From: SIG565 sp045650565
Lineage (GTDB): Bacteria; Bacillota; Clostridia; Oscillospirales; Acutalibacteraceae
Assembly: GCA_045650565.1 (NCBI GenBank)
Contig: JAZRRG010000015.1
Coordinates: 1 to 30,660, forward strand
Direction: 5' to 3'
DNA: 30,660 nt
Shown: in pieces, positions 15,790 to 23,793 of the stretch
Position numbering within the stretch: the first letter of the stretch is position 1
Layout of the letters: each line of letters opens with the position of its first letter
Notes under the pieces: generated by a model
The model's database searches: none
What the model was told of the DNA's origin: nothing
The model's input: the letters and a program-made list of their open reading frames with translations, nothing else
Translations under genes and position numbers: made by a program

Positions 15790-17070
15790 ATGAAAAAGAA
15801 AATAGGAACAAAATGTGTTCAAGGCGGATATACTCCGGGTAACGGTGAGCCACGCCAGGTGCCGATTATTCAAAGTACAACCTTTAAATACAACACAAGC
15901 GAGGATATGGGTAAGCTGTTTGATTTGGAGGCAAGCGGATATTTTTATTCACGCCTTCAAAACCCAACCTGTGATACCGTAGCCGCAAAAATTTGTGAGC
16001 TTGAGGGCGGTACCGCCGCAATGCTGACATCATCCGGTCAGGCGGCATCCTTTTTCTCAATCTTCAATATCGCTTCCTGTGGGGACCATGTTGTTTGCTC
16101 GTCGGCAATTTATGGCGGCACATATAACCTTTTTGCCGTTACGATGAAGCGTATGGGTATTGAGTTTACCTTTGTTAAGCCCGATTGTACCATTGATGAG
16201 TTAAATGCTGCTTTCCGAGATAACACAAAGGCAGTATTTGGGGAAACAATAGCCAATCCTGCTCTTGCAGTGCTTGATATTGAAAAATTTGCCGACGCAG
16301 CACACGCTCACGGTGTTCCGCTTATCATTGATAACACCTTTGCAACACCCGTTAATTGCCGCCCGTTTGAGTGGGGCGCCGATATTGTAATTCACTCAAC
16401 AACCAAGTATATGGACGGCCACGGTAGCGGTGTCGGTGGCTGCATTGTTGATTGGGGTAAATTTGATTGGACTCGTTATCCGGAAAAATTCTCAGGACTT
16501 TGCACACCGGATGAAAGCTACCACGGAGTAACCTATACCGAGCGTTTTGGTCTTGCGGGGGCTTATATAACCAAAGCCACAGCACAGCTTATGCGTGATT
16601 TTGGTAGCATTCAGTCACCCCAAAATGCTTATTATGTAAATTTGGGACTTGAAAGCTTGCATCTCAGAATGAAAAAGCATTGCGAGAACGGTCTTGCAGT
16701 TGCCAAATTCTTGAAAAGCGATGATAGAATTGCTTGGGTTACCTATCCGGGACTTGAGGGTGATAAGTGCTATGACTTAGCGCAAAAATATATGCCCGAC
16801 GGCACCTGCGGTGTTGTAAGCTTTGGCGTTAAGGGCGGTCGTAAAGCGGCTGAAGCGTTTATGAAACAGCTTAAAATCGCCGCTATTGAGACACACGTTG
16901 CCGATGCGAGAACCTGTTGTTTGCATCCTGCAAACGCAACTCATAGACAAATGAATGATGATGAATTGGCGGCGGCAGGTATTTCTCCAGACCTTATCCG
17001 TTTTTCTTGCGGTATTGAGGATGCCGAGGATTTAATTGCCGACATCAAGCAAGCACTTGACAACATTTAA
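15790..17070 (+). CDS. metY: O-acetylhomoserine sulfhydrylase
   Basis: The 426-residue Cys/Met-metabolism PLP enzyme carries the SGYFYSRLQNPT segment, SSGQAASFF, the IIDNTFATP Asp loop and the Schiff-base Lys206 in HSTTKYMDGHG. The long insert FSGLCTPDESYHG and overall length fit O-acetylhomoserine aminocarboxypropyltransferase rather than cystathionine gamma-synthase. It makes homocysteine (or methionine, with methanethiol) from O-acetylhomoserine. An AGGTGA site precedes the ATG. It is two bases from the amidohydrolase, so the Leu T-box should control it too, an unusual coupling of methionine synthesis to leucine status. The neighbouring metA makes its substrate. Confidence 0.9.
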   Translation: MKKKIGTKCVQGGYTPGNGEPRQVPIIQSTTFKYNTSEDMGKLFDLEASGYFYSRLQNPTCDTVAAKICELEGGTAAMLTSSGQAASFFSIFNIASCGDHVVCSSAIYGGTYNLFAVTMKRMGIEFTFVKPDCTIDELNAAFRDNTKAVFGETIANPALAVLDIEKFADAAHAHGVPLIIDNTFATPVNCRPFEWGADIVIHSTTKYMDGHGSGVGGCIVDWGKFDWTRYPEKFSGLCTPDESYHGVTYTERFGLAGAYITKATAQLMRDFGSIQSPQNAYYVNLGLESLHLRMKKHCENGLAVAKFLKSDDRIAWVTYPGLEGDKCYDLAQKYMPDGTCGVVSFGVKGGRKAAEAFMKQLKIAAIETHVADARTCCLHPANATHRQMNDDELAAAGISPDLIRFSCGIEDAEDLIADIKQALDNI

Positions 17071-17086
17071 GATAAAAGTATATAAT
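17057..17086 (+). promoter_or_regulatory. Promoter of metA
   Basis: TTGACA at 17057-17062 lies within the last codons of metY; an 18-base spacer leads to a perfect TATAAT at 17081-17086. Confidence 0.75.
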
Positions 17087-17116
17087 AGAGTGGCAAGTAA
17101 ATTTACTTGCCACTCT
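17087..17116 (+). repeat. Perfect 30-base palindrome after the metA -10 box
   Basis: AGAGTGGCAAGTAAA (17087-17101) is followed with no gap by its exact reverse complement TTTACTTGCCACTCT (17102-17116). It begins immediately after TATAAT, over the predicted start site. It could be an operator for a dimeric repressor, a 5' mRNA hairpin, or a weak terminator for metY (only TTTAAATTT follows). The symmetry suits an operator or hairpin equally. Confidence 0.8.
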
Positions 17117-17147
17117 TTAAATTTATTAAAAGGAAAAGGAATATAAT

Positions 17148-18065
17148 ATGCCGATTAAAATACCAAACGATTTACCGGCGGTAAAAACATTAACCGATGA
17201 AAATATATTTGTAATGACCGAAACCAGAGCCATAACGCAGGACATTCGTCCGCTGAAAATTTTGGTTCTTAATTTAATGCCCAAAAAAATCGAAACTGAA
17301 ACACAATTATCTCGGCTTTTAGGTAACTCGCCGCTTCAGGTTGAGCTTGTGCTTATGCATACCAAAAGCCACGTGTCAAAAAATGTTTCGCCCGAGCATT
17401 TATTCGCCTTTTATAAAACCTTTGATGATGTTAAAAACGAGACCTTTGATGGCATGATAATAACAGGTGCTCCGGTTGAAAAAATGGAGTTCGAAGAGGT
17501 TGAGTATTGGCAAGAGCTGTGTGAAATAATGGAGTGGAGCAAAACACACGTGCACAGCACCTTCCACATTTGTTGGGGTGCGCAGGCAGGGCTTTATTAT
17601 CACTACGGAATAAAAAAATATCCGCTTGATAAAAAGCTTTTCGGTGTTTTTCCACATACAGTTGCCCACAAAAGCTCAATTCTTTTCCGTGGCTCTGATG
17701 ATGTGTTTATGGTGCCGCATTCACGCCATACAACAATAAAGGCGGAGGATGTTTTGTCGGTACCCGAGCTTAAGCTTTTAGCAGTGTCGGAAAAAGCGGG
17801 GGTATATGCCATCGCTACCGACCAAGGCAGACAGATCTTTATAACAGGTCACTCCGAGTATGATGCCGATACACTTAATAAAGAGTATTTGCGTGATTTA
17901 TCCGAGGGTAAGGAAATAGAAATCCCCGAGAATTATTTCCCCGAAGATAATCCCGAAAATGCGCCACTCGTTACCTGGCGCTCGCACGCAAATTTGCTTT
18001 ATTCCAACTGGCTTAACTATTTTGTGTATCAAACAACGCCTTACGATATAAGCGAAATCAAATAA
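17148..18065 (+). CDS. metA: Homoserine O-acetyltransferase (MetA family)
   Basis: The protein has 305 residues, the normal MetA length. Catalytic residues are all present: Cys142 in HICWGAQAG, His235 and Glu237 in GHSEYD. Residue 111, which sets acyl-CoA choice in this family, is Glu (GAPVEKMEF), the acetyl-CoA form rather than the Gly of succinyl-CoA users. It should therefore make O-acetylhomoserine, matching the O-acetylhomoserine sulfhydrylase next door. An AGGAAAAGGA site precedes the ATG. It has its own promoter and palindrome, separate from the Leu T-box unit that carries metY. A strong terminator follows. Confidence 0.93.
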   Translation: MPIKIPNDLPAVKTLTDENIFVMTETRAITQDIRPLKILVLNLMPKKIETETQLSRLLGNSPLQVELVLMHTKSHVSKNVSPEHLFAFYKTFDDVKNETFDGMIITGAPVEKMEFEEVEYWQELCEIMEWSKTHVHSTFHICWGAQAGLYYHYGIKKYPLDKKLFGVFPHTVAHKSSILFRGSDDVFMVPHSRHTTIKAEDVLSVPELKLLAVSEKAGVYAIATDQGRQIFITGHSEYDADTLNKEYLRDLSEGKEIEIPENYFPEDNPENAPLVTWRSHANLLYSNWLNYFVYQTTPYDISEIK

Positions 18066-18069
18066 CAGA

Positions 18070-18100
18070 ACACCGTGAACGAAGGTTCACGGTGTTTTTT
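18070..18100 (+). terminator. Rho-independent terminator after metA
   Basis: ACACCGTGAAC (18070-18080) pairs perfectly with GTTCACGGTGT (18085-18095) around GAAG, followed by six T residues. The last bases overlap the end of the convergent feoB gene. Confidence 0.92.
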
Positions 18101-20168
18101 AGTCAAAAATAGAATTCAAAACAGCACATAGTGTGATACCTATAAGTGTAGGTATTACTGCGGCAAGAACACTCCATTTAATACTGCCCGTTTCCTTTTT
18201 TATGGTTAAAAGAGTTGTGGCACAGGGCCAATGGAACAGTGAAAAAATAATAACATTTAATGCTGTAAGTGTAGTCCAATCGTTATCGATGAACAATGTC
18301 TTTATAAAGTTTATATCACCCGTATCGGTTAATGTGCCAAGCCGAGAGTAAGCCATAATGATTATGGGTATTACAATTTCGTTTGCTGGAAGACCTAATA
18401 TGAATGCCAAAAGGATTACACCGTCAAGCCCTAAAAATAACCCTATGGGGTTTAAAAGGTTAGCAGCTATGGTGAGCAGTGAGTTATCGCCAATATAAGT
18501 ATTAGCCGCCAACCAAATAATAAACCCTGCGGGTATGGCGGCAAGAACTGCACGACCAAGTACAAACAGTGTTCTATCAAGCATCGAACGTATTATAACC
18601 TTTAGAATTTGCGGCTTGCGGTATGAGGGGAGCTCAAGCGTAAAGGATGATGGTACGCCTCGCAGCAGAGTCCTTGAAAGTATGAATGACGCAAAAAAGG
18701 TCATAAAAATACTAATCAAGACAAACAAGCAAAGCAGTGCGGTGGCACCCAGTTCACTTAAAATACCGCCAGTGCCCACAAAGAATATGGCAATGAGCGT
18801 AATAAGGGTAGGAAACCGCCCATTGCATGGGACAAGACTGTTGGTTAAAATGGCGATTAGTCGCTCCCTAGGCGAATCAATTATTCGGCAGCCAACTACC
18901 CCTGCCGCATTACAGCCAAAGCCCATGCACATAGTAAGTGCTTGCTTTCCACAGGTACGGCATTTTTGAAAGCATTTATCAAGGTTAAATGCAATGCGTG
19001 GTAAAAGCCCTAAATCTTCAAGAAGCGTAAAGAGAGGGAAGAATATTGCCATAGGCGGCAGCATAACCGAAACTATCCAGGTAACAACACGGTATACGCC
19101 GAACGTTAGCATTTGACATATCCCGTCTGGTAGATTTATTTTTAGCAATAGGTGGTACAAGGGCTGCTCAAGACCCGTGAAAAAACGGCTTAATAGTTGT
19201 GAGGGGTAATTAGCACCGCTAATTGTCAGCCAAAAAATAATCCCAAGTAATAGTAGCATAATAGGAACAGAAAAAAGCTTACTTGTTATTATACGGTCTA
19301 TTTTAAGGTCGGTTATTTTTCTTTTTTTATTGTTTTGTTTAATACAGTTATTAAGTATTGCTTTAACAGTACTCATAATTCCACCCACAATTCTTTCGGG
19401 TGGTAGAGTGCTGTTGGGCACATATTCACTTAAATCTAAATTGTAAATCCGCCTGTATTCCTTTAAAAAATGCTCATCGTTCTCTAAAATTTTAATGGCG
19501 GCAAAGCGGCGGTTAACCGAAAGAGATTCGGGCAGTACGGCGCAAATATCTTTAATTGCTTTTTCGGTTTCTTCGTCATATTCGGGGATAACCGCAGCGT
19601 GCGGCGGAGAATCAGCGTAGGAAACGATAGCATCGCATATTTCCTGTATTCCCTTACCACTTCTCGCCGCAGTGGCAATTACGGGAATCTTAAGCCGAGC
19701 AGAGAGCGTGTCGGTGTCAATAATAATTCCTTTTTTCTCGGCTTCATCAACTAAATTTACACAAAGCAAGGTTTTTGGAGTTATCTCGGTTATCTGCAAA
19801 AGCAAGTTAAGATTGCGCTCAAGCACTGCGGCATCGCATACTACAACATTTATATCGTAGTTTCCAAAAACAATATAGTCCTCGGCAACACGCTCCTCCT
19901 CGGAATGAGAAACAAGAGAATAACTACCCGGCAAATCAACAAGAATAATTTTACGCCCATTATGTATAAAGGCGCCACATGCTGTCTCAACGGTTTTACC
20001 CGTCCAGTTTCCTGTGTGTTGGCGAAGTCCCGTAAGTGCGTTAAAGAGGGTGCTTTTGCCAACATTCGGGTTGCCCGAGAGAGCCACTACTATGTCCGAC
20101 GGTCGCTCTCTTTTATAACTTTTTTTGCTCGACACACTTCTGCCGGTGGAATTAAGCGTCAAGCCCAT
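18099..20168 (-). CDS. feoB: Ferrous iron transporter B
   Basis: The 689-residue protein has a cytosolic G domain with GNPNVGKST (32-40), DLPGSYSL and NLVDE motifs, a helical GDI-like region, and a C-terminal membrane part with repeated hydrophobic segments and the two gate motifs typical of FeoB (PCNGRFPTL, then the second Gate/nucleoside-recognition repeat). It imports Fe2+ across the cytoplasmic membrane. I chose ATG 20168 (MGLTLNS), behind GGTGAG and overlapping the end of feoA by 17 bases; a longer in-frame extension to 20231 would run deep into feoA. The basic N-terminal tail (about 24 residues) before the G domain is a little longer than usual. Confidence 0.93.
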   Translation of the reverse strand: MGLTLNSTGRSVSSKKSYKRERPSDIVVALSGNPNVGKSTLFNALTGLRQHTGNWTGKTVETACGAFIHNGRKIILVDLPGSYSLVSHSEEERVAEDYIVFGNYDINVVVCDAAVLERNLNLLLQITEITPKTLLCVNLVDEAEKKGIIIDTDTLSARLKIPVIATAARSGKGIQEICDAIVSYADSPPHAAVIPEYDEETEKAIKDICAVLPESLSVNRRFAAIKILENDEHFLKEYRRIYNLDLSEYVPNSTLPPERIVGGIMSTVKAILNNCIKQNNKKRKITDLKIDRIITSKLFSVPIMLLLLGIIFWLTISGANYPSQLLSRFFTGLEQPLYHLLLKINLPDGICQMLTFGVYRVVTWIVSVMLPPMAIFFPLFTLLEDLGLLPRIAFNLDKCFQKCRTCGKQALTMCMGFGCNAAGVVGCRIIDSPRERLIAILTNSLVPCNGRFPTLITLIAIFFVGTGGILSELGATALLCLFVLISIFMTFFASFILSRTLLRGVPSSFTLELPSYRKPQILKVIIRSMLDRTLFVLGRAVLAAIPAGFIIWLAANTYIGDNSLLTIAANLLNPIGLFLGLDGVILLAFILGLPANEIVIPIIIMAYSRLGTLTDTGDINFIKTLFIDNDWTTLTALNVIIFSLFHWPCATTLLTIKKETGSIKWSVLAAVIPTLIGITLCAVLNSIFD

Positions 20169-20406
20169 TTTTCTCACCGCCACCTGTTTCGGCAACATAT
20201 ATTTTATCGCTGTCACTGCGCCGTAAAGCAATAACCGAATTTTTAATCAAATATGCTGTAGGGTCACCGAAGGGGCTTGTAAACATTCGCTTTATTTCAG
20301 TGCCCTTTATTATGCCGATATCTAAAAACCGACGCAGCAGTGCGTTCTCTGCCGATACGTCGGTTACTATATAGTTTTTATTAAGTTTAGTATCACTCAA
20401 ATTCAT
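20152..20406 (-). CDS. feoA: Ferrous iron transport protein A
   Basis: The 84-residue SH3-like protein contains RRFLDIGIIKGTEIKRMFTS and DPTAYLIKNSVIALRR, the core pattern of FeoA (LxxLGxxxGxxxxxxxxxPxxDPxxxxxxGxxxALR). ATG 20406 is preceded by GGAGTG at the right distance; the seven-codon upstream extension lacks this. FeoA is a small cytosolic partner of FeoB. The gene lies 39 bases after bioY on the same strand; a TATAAT-like -10 lies in the gap but no convincing -35, so it may be read from the birA promoter. Confidence 0.88.
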   Translation of the reverse strand: MNLSDTKLNKNYIVTDVSAENALLRRFLDIGIIKGTEIKRMFTSPFGDPTAYLIKNSVIALRRSDSDKIYVAETGGGEKNGLDA

Positions 20407-20445
20407 ATACTTCACTCCGTTACTCATTATATGATAGGATGAGCT

Positions 20446-20976
20446 TTAGAGTGAGCGAATTAACGATTTATTTTTGATTGTGTCTGCTATAAAAACGGCG
20501 GCGATAACGCTTATTATGTCTTTGGCTAAAAAGGGGAGAGAAGTAACAATAAATGCCGATAAAAACGAATTGCCGTAAACAAGTGAAAACTGAGCGCATC
20601 CAAGGGTGTGGGTTAAAATGATGCCGAGTATTCCAAACATAATTTTAGCAATCTTTTTTTGTCGGTTTGCCGCTATGCCACAACAAATACTCAAAAATAT
20701 AAAACCTATCAAAAAACCGCCGTTTTGCTCAAACAGTACCCCCGCACCCGCCGTTAGACCTGCGAAAACAGGGACGCCGAAAAAACCGAGCAGTAAATAT
20801 ACAAGGGTGCTGCACACAGCATATTTAACCCCTAATACATAGCCGCAAATGGCTATAGCCAAGGTTTGAAGTGTCATAGGTACACCCGACGGTAGTGGCA
20901 ATATAATCTGTGCGGAAACTGCAATTATCGCAGTAAATAACGCCGAAAAAATCATTTTTTTATAGGATTTTTTCAT
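20446..20976 (-). CDS. bioY: Biotin transporter substrate-binding (S) component
   Basis: The 176-residue hydrophobic protein has about six membrane segments. It carries the BioY pattern: LPLPSGVPMTLQTLAIAICG near residue 27, a GVPVFAGLTAGAGVL loop, and GGFLIGF. BioY binds biotin and works alone or with ECF energy-coupling subunits, none of which is encoded here. The ATG overlaps the birA stop by four bases, so the biotin ligase/repressor and transporter are translationally coupled. It is probably controlled by BirA itself, as in other Firmicutes. Confidence 0.93.
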   Translation of the reverse strand: MKKSYKKMIFSALFTAIIAVSAQIILPLPSGVPMTLQTLAIAICGYVLGVKYAVCSTLVYLLLGFFGVPVFAGLTAGAGVLFEQNGGFLIGFIFLSICCGIAANRQKKIAKIMFGILGIILTHTLGCAQFSLVYGNSFLSAFIVTSLPFLAKDIISVIAAVFIADTIKNKSLIRSL

Positions 20977-21932
20977 ACTTTCACCCGCACTTCTCCTGAG
21001 GACAGGGTATGCTCTTTGCCATCCCGTGTTGCAACAATCAAATGTGCATCATTATCAATGTCCTTTACAGTTGCGGCAAATTCTCCGTTTTGCGTAACGC
21101 AGACAACCTCTTTGCCGATTATTACCGAACGGCTGCGGTATTCCTCTAAAAAATCACGCTCTGCAATATTCTCAAAAACAGCAAAAAACTCATTTAAAAT
21201 TTCGGCAATTATGCGGTTTTGTGTCTCTGAATCACAAGGTGTGTCATAAATACTCCCAGCTATGCTTTTAAGCTCCTTTGGAAAATCGTTTTTAGGGCGG
21301 TTTATATTAAGCCCGATACCAAGCACGGCATAGTCTATACTGCCATTCTCAAGGGACACCGAGCCCTGTGTTAAAATTCCGCATATTTTTTTACCGTCCC
21401 AAAAAATATCATTAACCCATTTAATGCCTGTGTTAATAGAGCATACCTTATCTACCGCACGGCAAACCGCAACTGCGGCGGCGGTGGTTATAAGGGTTGT
21501 ATCGTTGGGCGGTAAATCGGGGCGGAGAACAATGCTCATATAAAGTCCACCAGGTTTTGATAAAAACTCTCTACCGAGCCGCCCTTTACCGCCCGTTTGC
21601 TGCCTTGCTATAATTACCGTGCCTTGCAGTGCGCCATCGTTTGCCTGTTGCTTTGCGGTAATATTGGTAGATTCAAGTGTTTCGTAAATGCTTATATTAC
21701 AACCGCAATTCAAATGTCTTTCAATTCCCGCCACCGAAAAACGAGTGTTTTTCTTTGATAGGGCATAGCCCTTGCGAGAGGTGGCATCAATTACAAAGCC
21801 CTCAGCCCTTAAAGAATTTATTGCCTTCCAAACGGCATTTCTACTGATGTTCAGCTCCTTTGCGATTAACTCTCCCGATATTGGAGCATCGCAATTTTCG
21901 AGCATATATAATAATCTTTGTGCAGTGTTCAT
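20973..21932 (-). CDS. birA: Bifunctional biotin-protein ligase / biotin repressor
   Basis: The 319-residue protein has an N-terminal winged HTH (ISGELIAKELNISRNAVWKAI, about 17-40), a BirA catalytic domain with TGGKGRLGREF (biotinyl-AMP loop; Lys where many have Arg), KWVNDIFW and GIGLNIN, and a C-terminal SH3-like domain ending in LSSGEVRVKV. It charges biotin onto carboxylases and, with its HTH, represses biotin genes. ATG 21932 follows GGGTGATAAAA; the 24-residue upstream extension would overlap the promoter. It opens a minus-strand operon birA-bioY-feoA-feoB. Confidence 0.93.
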   Translation of the reverse strand: MNTAQRLLYMLENCDAPISGELIAKELNISRNAVWKAINSLRAEGFVIDATSRKGYALSKKNTRFSVAGIERHLNCGCNISIYETLESTNITAKQQANDGALQGTVIIARQQTGGKGRLGREFLSKPGGLYMSIVLRPDLPPNDTTLITTAAAVAVCRAVDKVCSINTGIKWVNDIFWDGKKICGILTQGSVSLENGSIDYAVLGIGLNINRPKNDFPKELKSIAGSIYDTPCDSETQNRIIAEILNEFFAVFENIAERDFLEEYRSRSVIIGKEVVCVTQNGEFAATVKDIDNDAHLIVATRDGKEHTLSSGEVRVKV

Positions 21933-21948
21933 TTTTATCACCCATAAA

Positions 21949-21977
21949 AGTATATAATAAACGGTGCACATTGTCAA
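21949..21977 (-). promoter_or_regulatory. Promoter of the birA operon
   Basis: On the minus strand TTGACA (21977-21972), a 17-base spacer and TATACT (21954-21949) lie 17 bases before the birA start. Confidence 0.8.
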
Positions 21978-22012
21978 CCAAACAAATCGTTTTGGGTGAC
22001 GCAAATGCGGTA

Positions 22013-22041
22013 TTGAAAAAGGTCGAAAAAAATGTTATAAA
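22013..22041 (+). promoter_or_regulatory. Promoter of the macrodomain/phosphatase operon
   Basis: TTGAAA at 22013-22018 and TATAAA at 22036-22041 with a 17-base spacer, divergent from the birA promoter. Confidence 0.6.
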
Positions 22042-22093
22042 TAATATGTGGTTTTAGCAATAAATGTTAAATTAAGATGCGTGTGAGGATAAA

Positions 22094-22783
22094 ATGAACA
22101 AATCACAACTTTTACTTGAATTTTTACAAAAGAGTTGCAAACTGATTTCTCCAATACCGCATTCCGAGTCAGAGCGCTTCGAGTATTATAAAGCGGCAAT
22201 TAAAAAACTACCCGCCGAATTTATAAACGAGAGCTTTTTGCGGGTTGAGGATGGGTATTTAAGGGAAGAATTAAAAAGAGAAGACATAAAGGAAGTTTCA
22301 AGGAATGCCAAAAATATTTGCGTACAAATGCGTCCTGCGGCTCTCTTTTCGGCTGATGCGGTGTTTTCCTTTGTGGAGAATAATAGTGTGTATCTTTATA
22401 GCGGCACCCGTTTTAAAAAGCAATTAGAAAGCGAAATTAAAAACCGAGAAATAGTTGTTTTAAAGGCAAATAATATTTATTATAAGGGTATTATAAATGC
22501 GGTTTTACCGCCGATAAATTCACGGCTTACTTCTGTGATACTCAATTCCATTACACAAAAGTATACATACGCATTAAATGTTGCAAGGGACAATAAACTG
22601 CAAAGCTTGGTGCTTTGTGTTCCCGATATTGACAACGCTGATATAAACTTACGTGTGGCAAGGGCGATATTAAGCAGTGTGTTTTCGCACCCGTACCGCA
22701 GATGCATAACAATAGTTATTGCCACAAATAAAAAGGAAACCTTTGAAATATATAATAAATTAGTGGTAGGTCAAGCAGAATGA
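22094..22783 (+). CDS. Divergent macrodomain protein (protein-ADP-ribose hydrolase-like)
   Basis: The 229-residue protein starts after GAGG. Residues about 1-65 (LLLEFLQKSC, then LPAEFINESFLRVEDGYLRE) resemble the N-terminal helical part of zinc-type protein-ADP-ribose hydrolases (LMNIRPP.. ISDEFLxIQDEYLQ). The second half, with YKGIINAVLPP, KYTYALNVARDNKLQSLVLCVPDI and IVIATNKKETFEIYNKL, follows the later strands and helices of a macrodomain. The substrate loops are missing or changed: no NAAN-type motif, no Cys-His zinc segment and no GTG phosphate loop. It is probably a degenerate relative without the usual hydrolase activity. It overlaps the next gene by four bases. The assignment rests on pattern only. 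Confidence 0.5.
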   Translation: MNKSQLLLEFLQKSCKLISPIPHSESERFEYYKAAIKKLPAEFINESFLRVEDGYLREELKREDIKEVSRNAKNICVQMRPAALFSADAVFSFVENNSVYLYSGTRFKKQLESEIKNREIVVLKANNIYYKGIINAVLPPINSRLTSVILNSITQKYTYALNVARDNKLQSLVLCVPDIDNADINLRVARAILSSVFSHPYRRCITIVIATNKKETFEIYNKLVVGQAE

Positions 22784-23241
22784 TAAAAATTATGTTCGTG
22801 TGCCTTGGTAATATTTGTCGTTCGCCGATGGCGGAGTTTGTGTTTAAATATTTGTTAAACAAAAACGGACTATCCGATAGGTTTGAAATCGCTTCATCGG
22901 GCACAAGCAGTGAGGAAGCGGGTAACGATATACACTACGGCACTAAAAATAAGTTGCGAGAGATGGGAATACCGTTTTTTCATCATGCGGCAACCAAGTT
23001 TACTGCACACGATTATGAAAAGTATGATTATATTCTCGTAATGGAGCAGTCTAACATCCGTGGTCTTTTAAGGATAATAGGGGAGGATAAACAAAACAAA
23101 ATCACCCGCCTTAAAGACTATGCAGATGGTGGAGATATAGCGGACCCGTGGTATACGGGCAACTTTGATGATACATACAGGGATGTAATGTCCGGTTGTA
23201 ATGCATTTTTAAAATTCTTAAAGGACAGGTCGGTTATATGA
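22780..23241 (+). CDS. Low-molecular-weight protein tyrosine phosphatase
   Basis: The 153-residue protein has the catalytic P-loop VCLGNICRSP near the N-terminus (Cys8 nucleophile, Arg14) and the DPWYTGNFDDTY segment carrying the general-acid Asp, the full LMW-PTP pair. In bacteria these dephosphorylate tyrosine or arginine residues, or act with capsule kinases. No kinase or capsule gene is nearby. It is the middle gene of three with four-base overlaps on both sides, so it is made together with the macrodomain and DUF5662-like proteins. Confidence 0.92.
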   Translation: MIKIMFVCLGNICRSPMAEFVFKYLLNKNGLSDRFEIASSGTSSEEAGNDIHYGTKNKLREMGIPFFHHAATKFTAHDYEKYDYILVMEQSNIRGLLRIIGEDKQNKITRLKDYADGGDIADPWYTGNFDDTYRDVMSGCNAFLKFLKDRSVI

Positions 23242-23762
23242 GCGCATTTAGGCATTTTCGCACCATAACAAAGCATAGGCACAAGGTAATAGCGCATTGC
23301 TTTAAGGCGGGTATCTGCTTTCAGGGACTGTTCCACGATTTATCAAAATACACATCGGCAGAGTTTTCACCGGGTGCTAAATACTATCAAGGTAACCGCA
23401 GCCCAAATGAAAAAGAGCGTGAACTGTTTGGATATTCATCGGCTTGGCTGCACCATAAAGGCAGAAACAAGCATCACTTTGAATATTGGACCGATTATAA
23501 CCCCAAAACCAAACAAATCGTACCTGTAAAAATGCCCGTAAAATATGTTATAGAAATGTTTTGTGACCGTGTGGCTGCAAGTAAAATTTATCAAGGGGAG
23601 AATTATACAAATGAGCATCCCTTAGAGTATTTTCTAAGGAGTAAGCCAACAAGAGTGATTCACCCTGAATCCTCGGATTTGTTAGAAAAACTGCTTACTA
23701 TGTTAAGCCGTGAGGGTGAAAAGAAAACCTTTGATTATATTAAAAAAATGCAAAAAAAATAA
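23238..23762 (+). CDS. DUF5662-like protein
   Basis: The 174-residue protein is rich in His and aromatic residues: HFRTITKHRHKV, GLFHDLSKYTSAEFSPG, AWLHHKGRNKHHFEYW and VKMPVKYVIEMFCDRVAAS. The HD (FHDLSK) and HH pairs suggest an HD-like metal-binding helical protein, and the pattern matches DUF5662, a family of unknown function common in Clostridia. It shares four bases with the phosphatase gene and ends at a strong hairpin terminator. The function is unknown. Confidence 0.75.
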   Translation: MSAFRHFRTITKHRHKVIAHCFKAGICFQGLFHDLSKYTSAEFSPGAKYYQGNRSPNEKERELFGYSSAWLHHKGRNKHHFEYWTDYNPKTKQIVPVKMPVKYVIEMFCDRVAASKIYQGENYTNEHPLEYFLRSKPTRVIHPESSDLLEKLLTMLSREGEKKTFDYIKKMQKK

Positions 23763-23787
23763 GCGAGTAAACTCGCTTATTTTTTTA
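23758..23787. terminator. Bidirectional terminator between convergent operons
   Basis: AATAAGCGAG (23758-23767) pairs with CTCGCTTATT (23772-23781) around TAAA, with T runs on both strands. It serves the DUF5662-like gene and the minus-strand coiled-coil gene. Confidence 0.88.
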
Positions 23788-23793
23788 TACTTA

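Noticed and set aside
18535..18969. 144-codon plus-strand frame inside feoB
   Set aside because: Antisense to the FeoB membrane domain; no homologous features.
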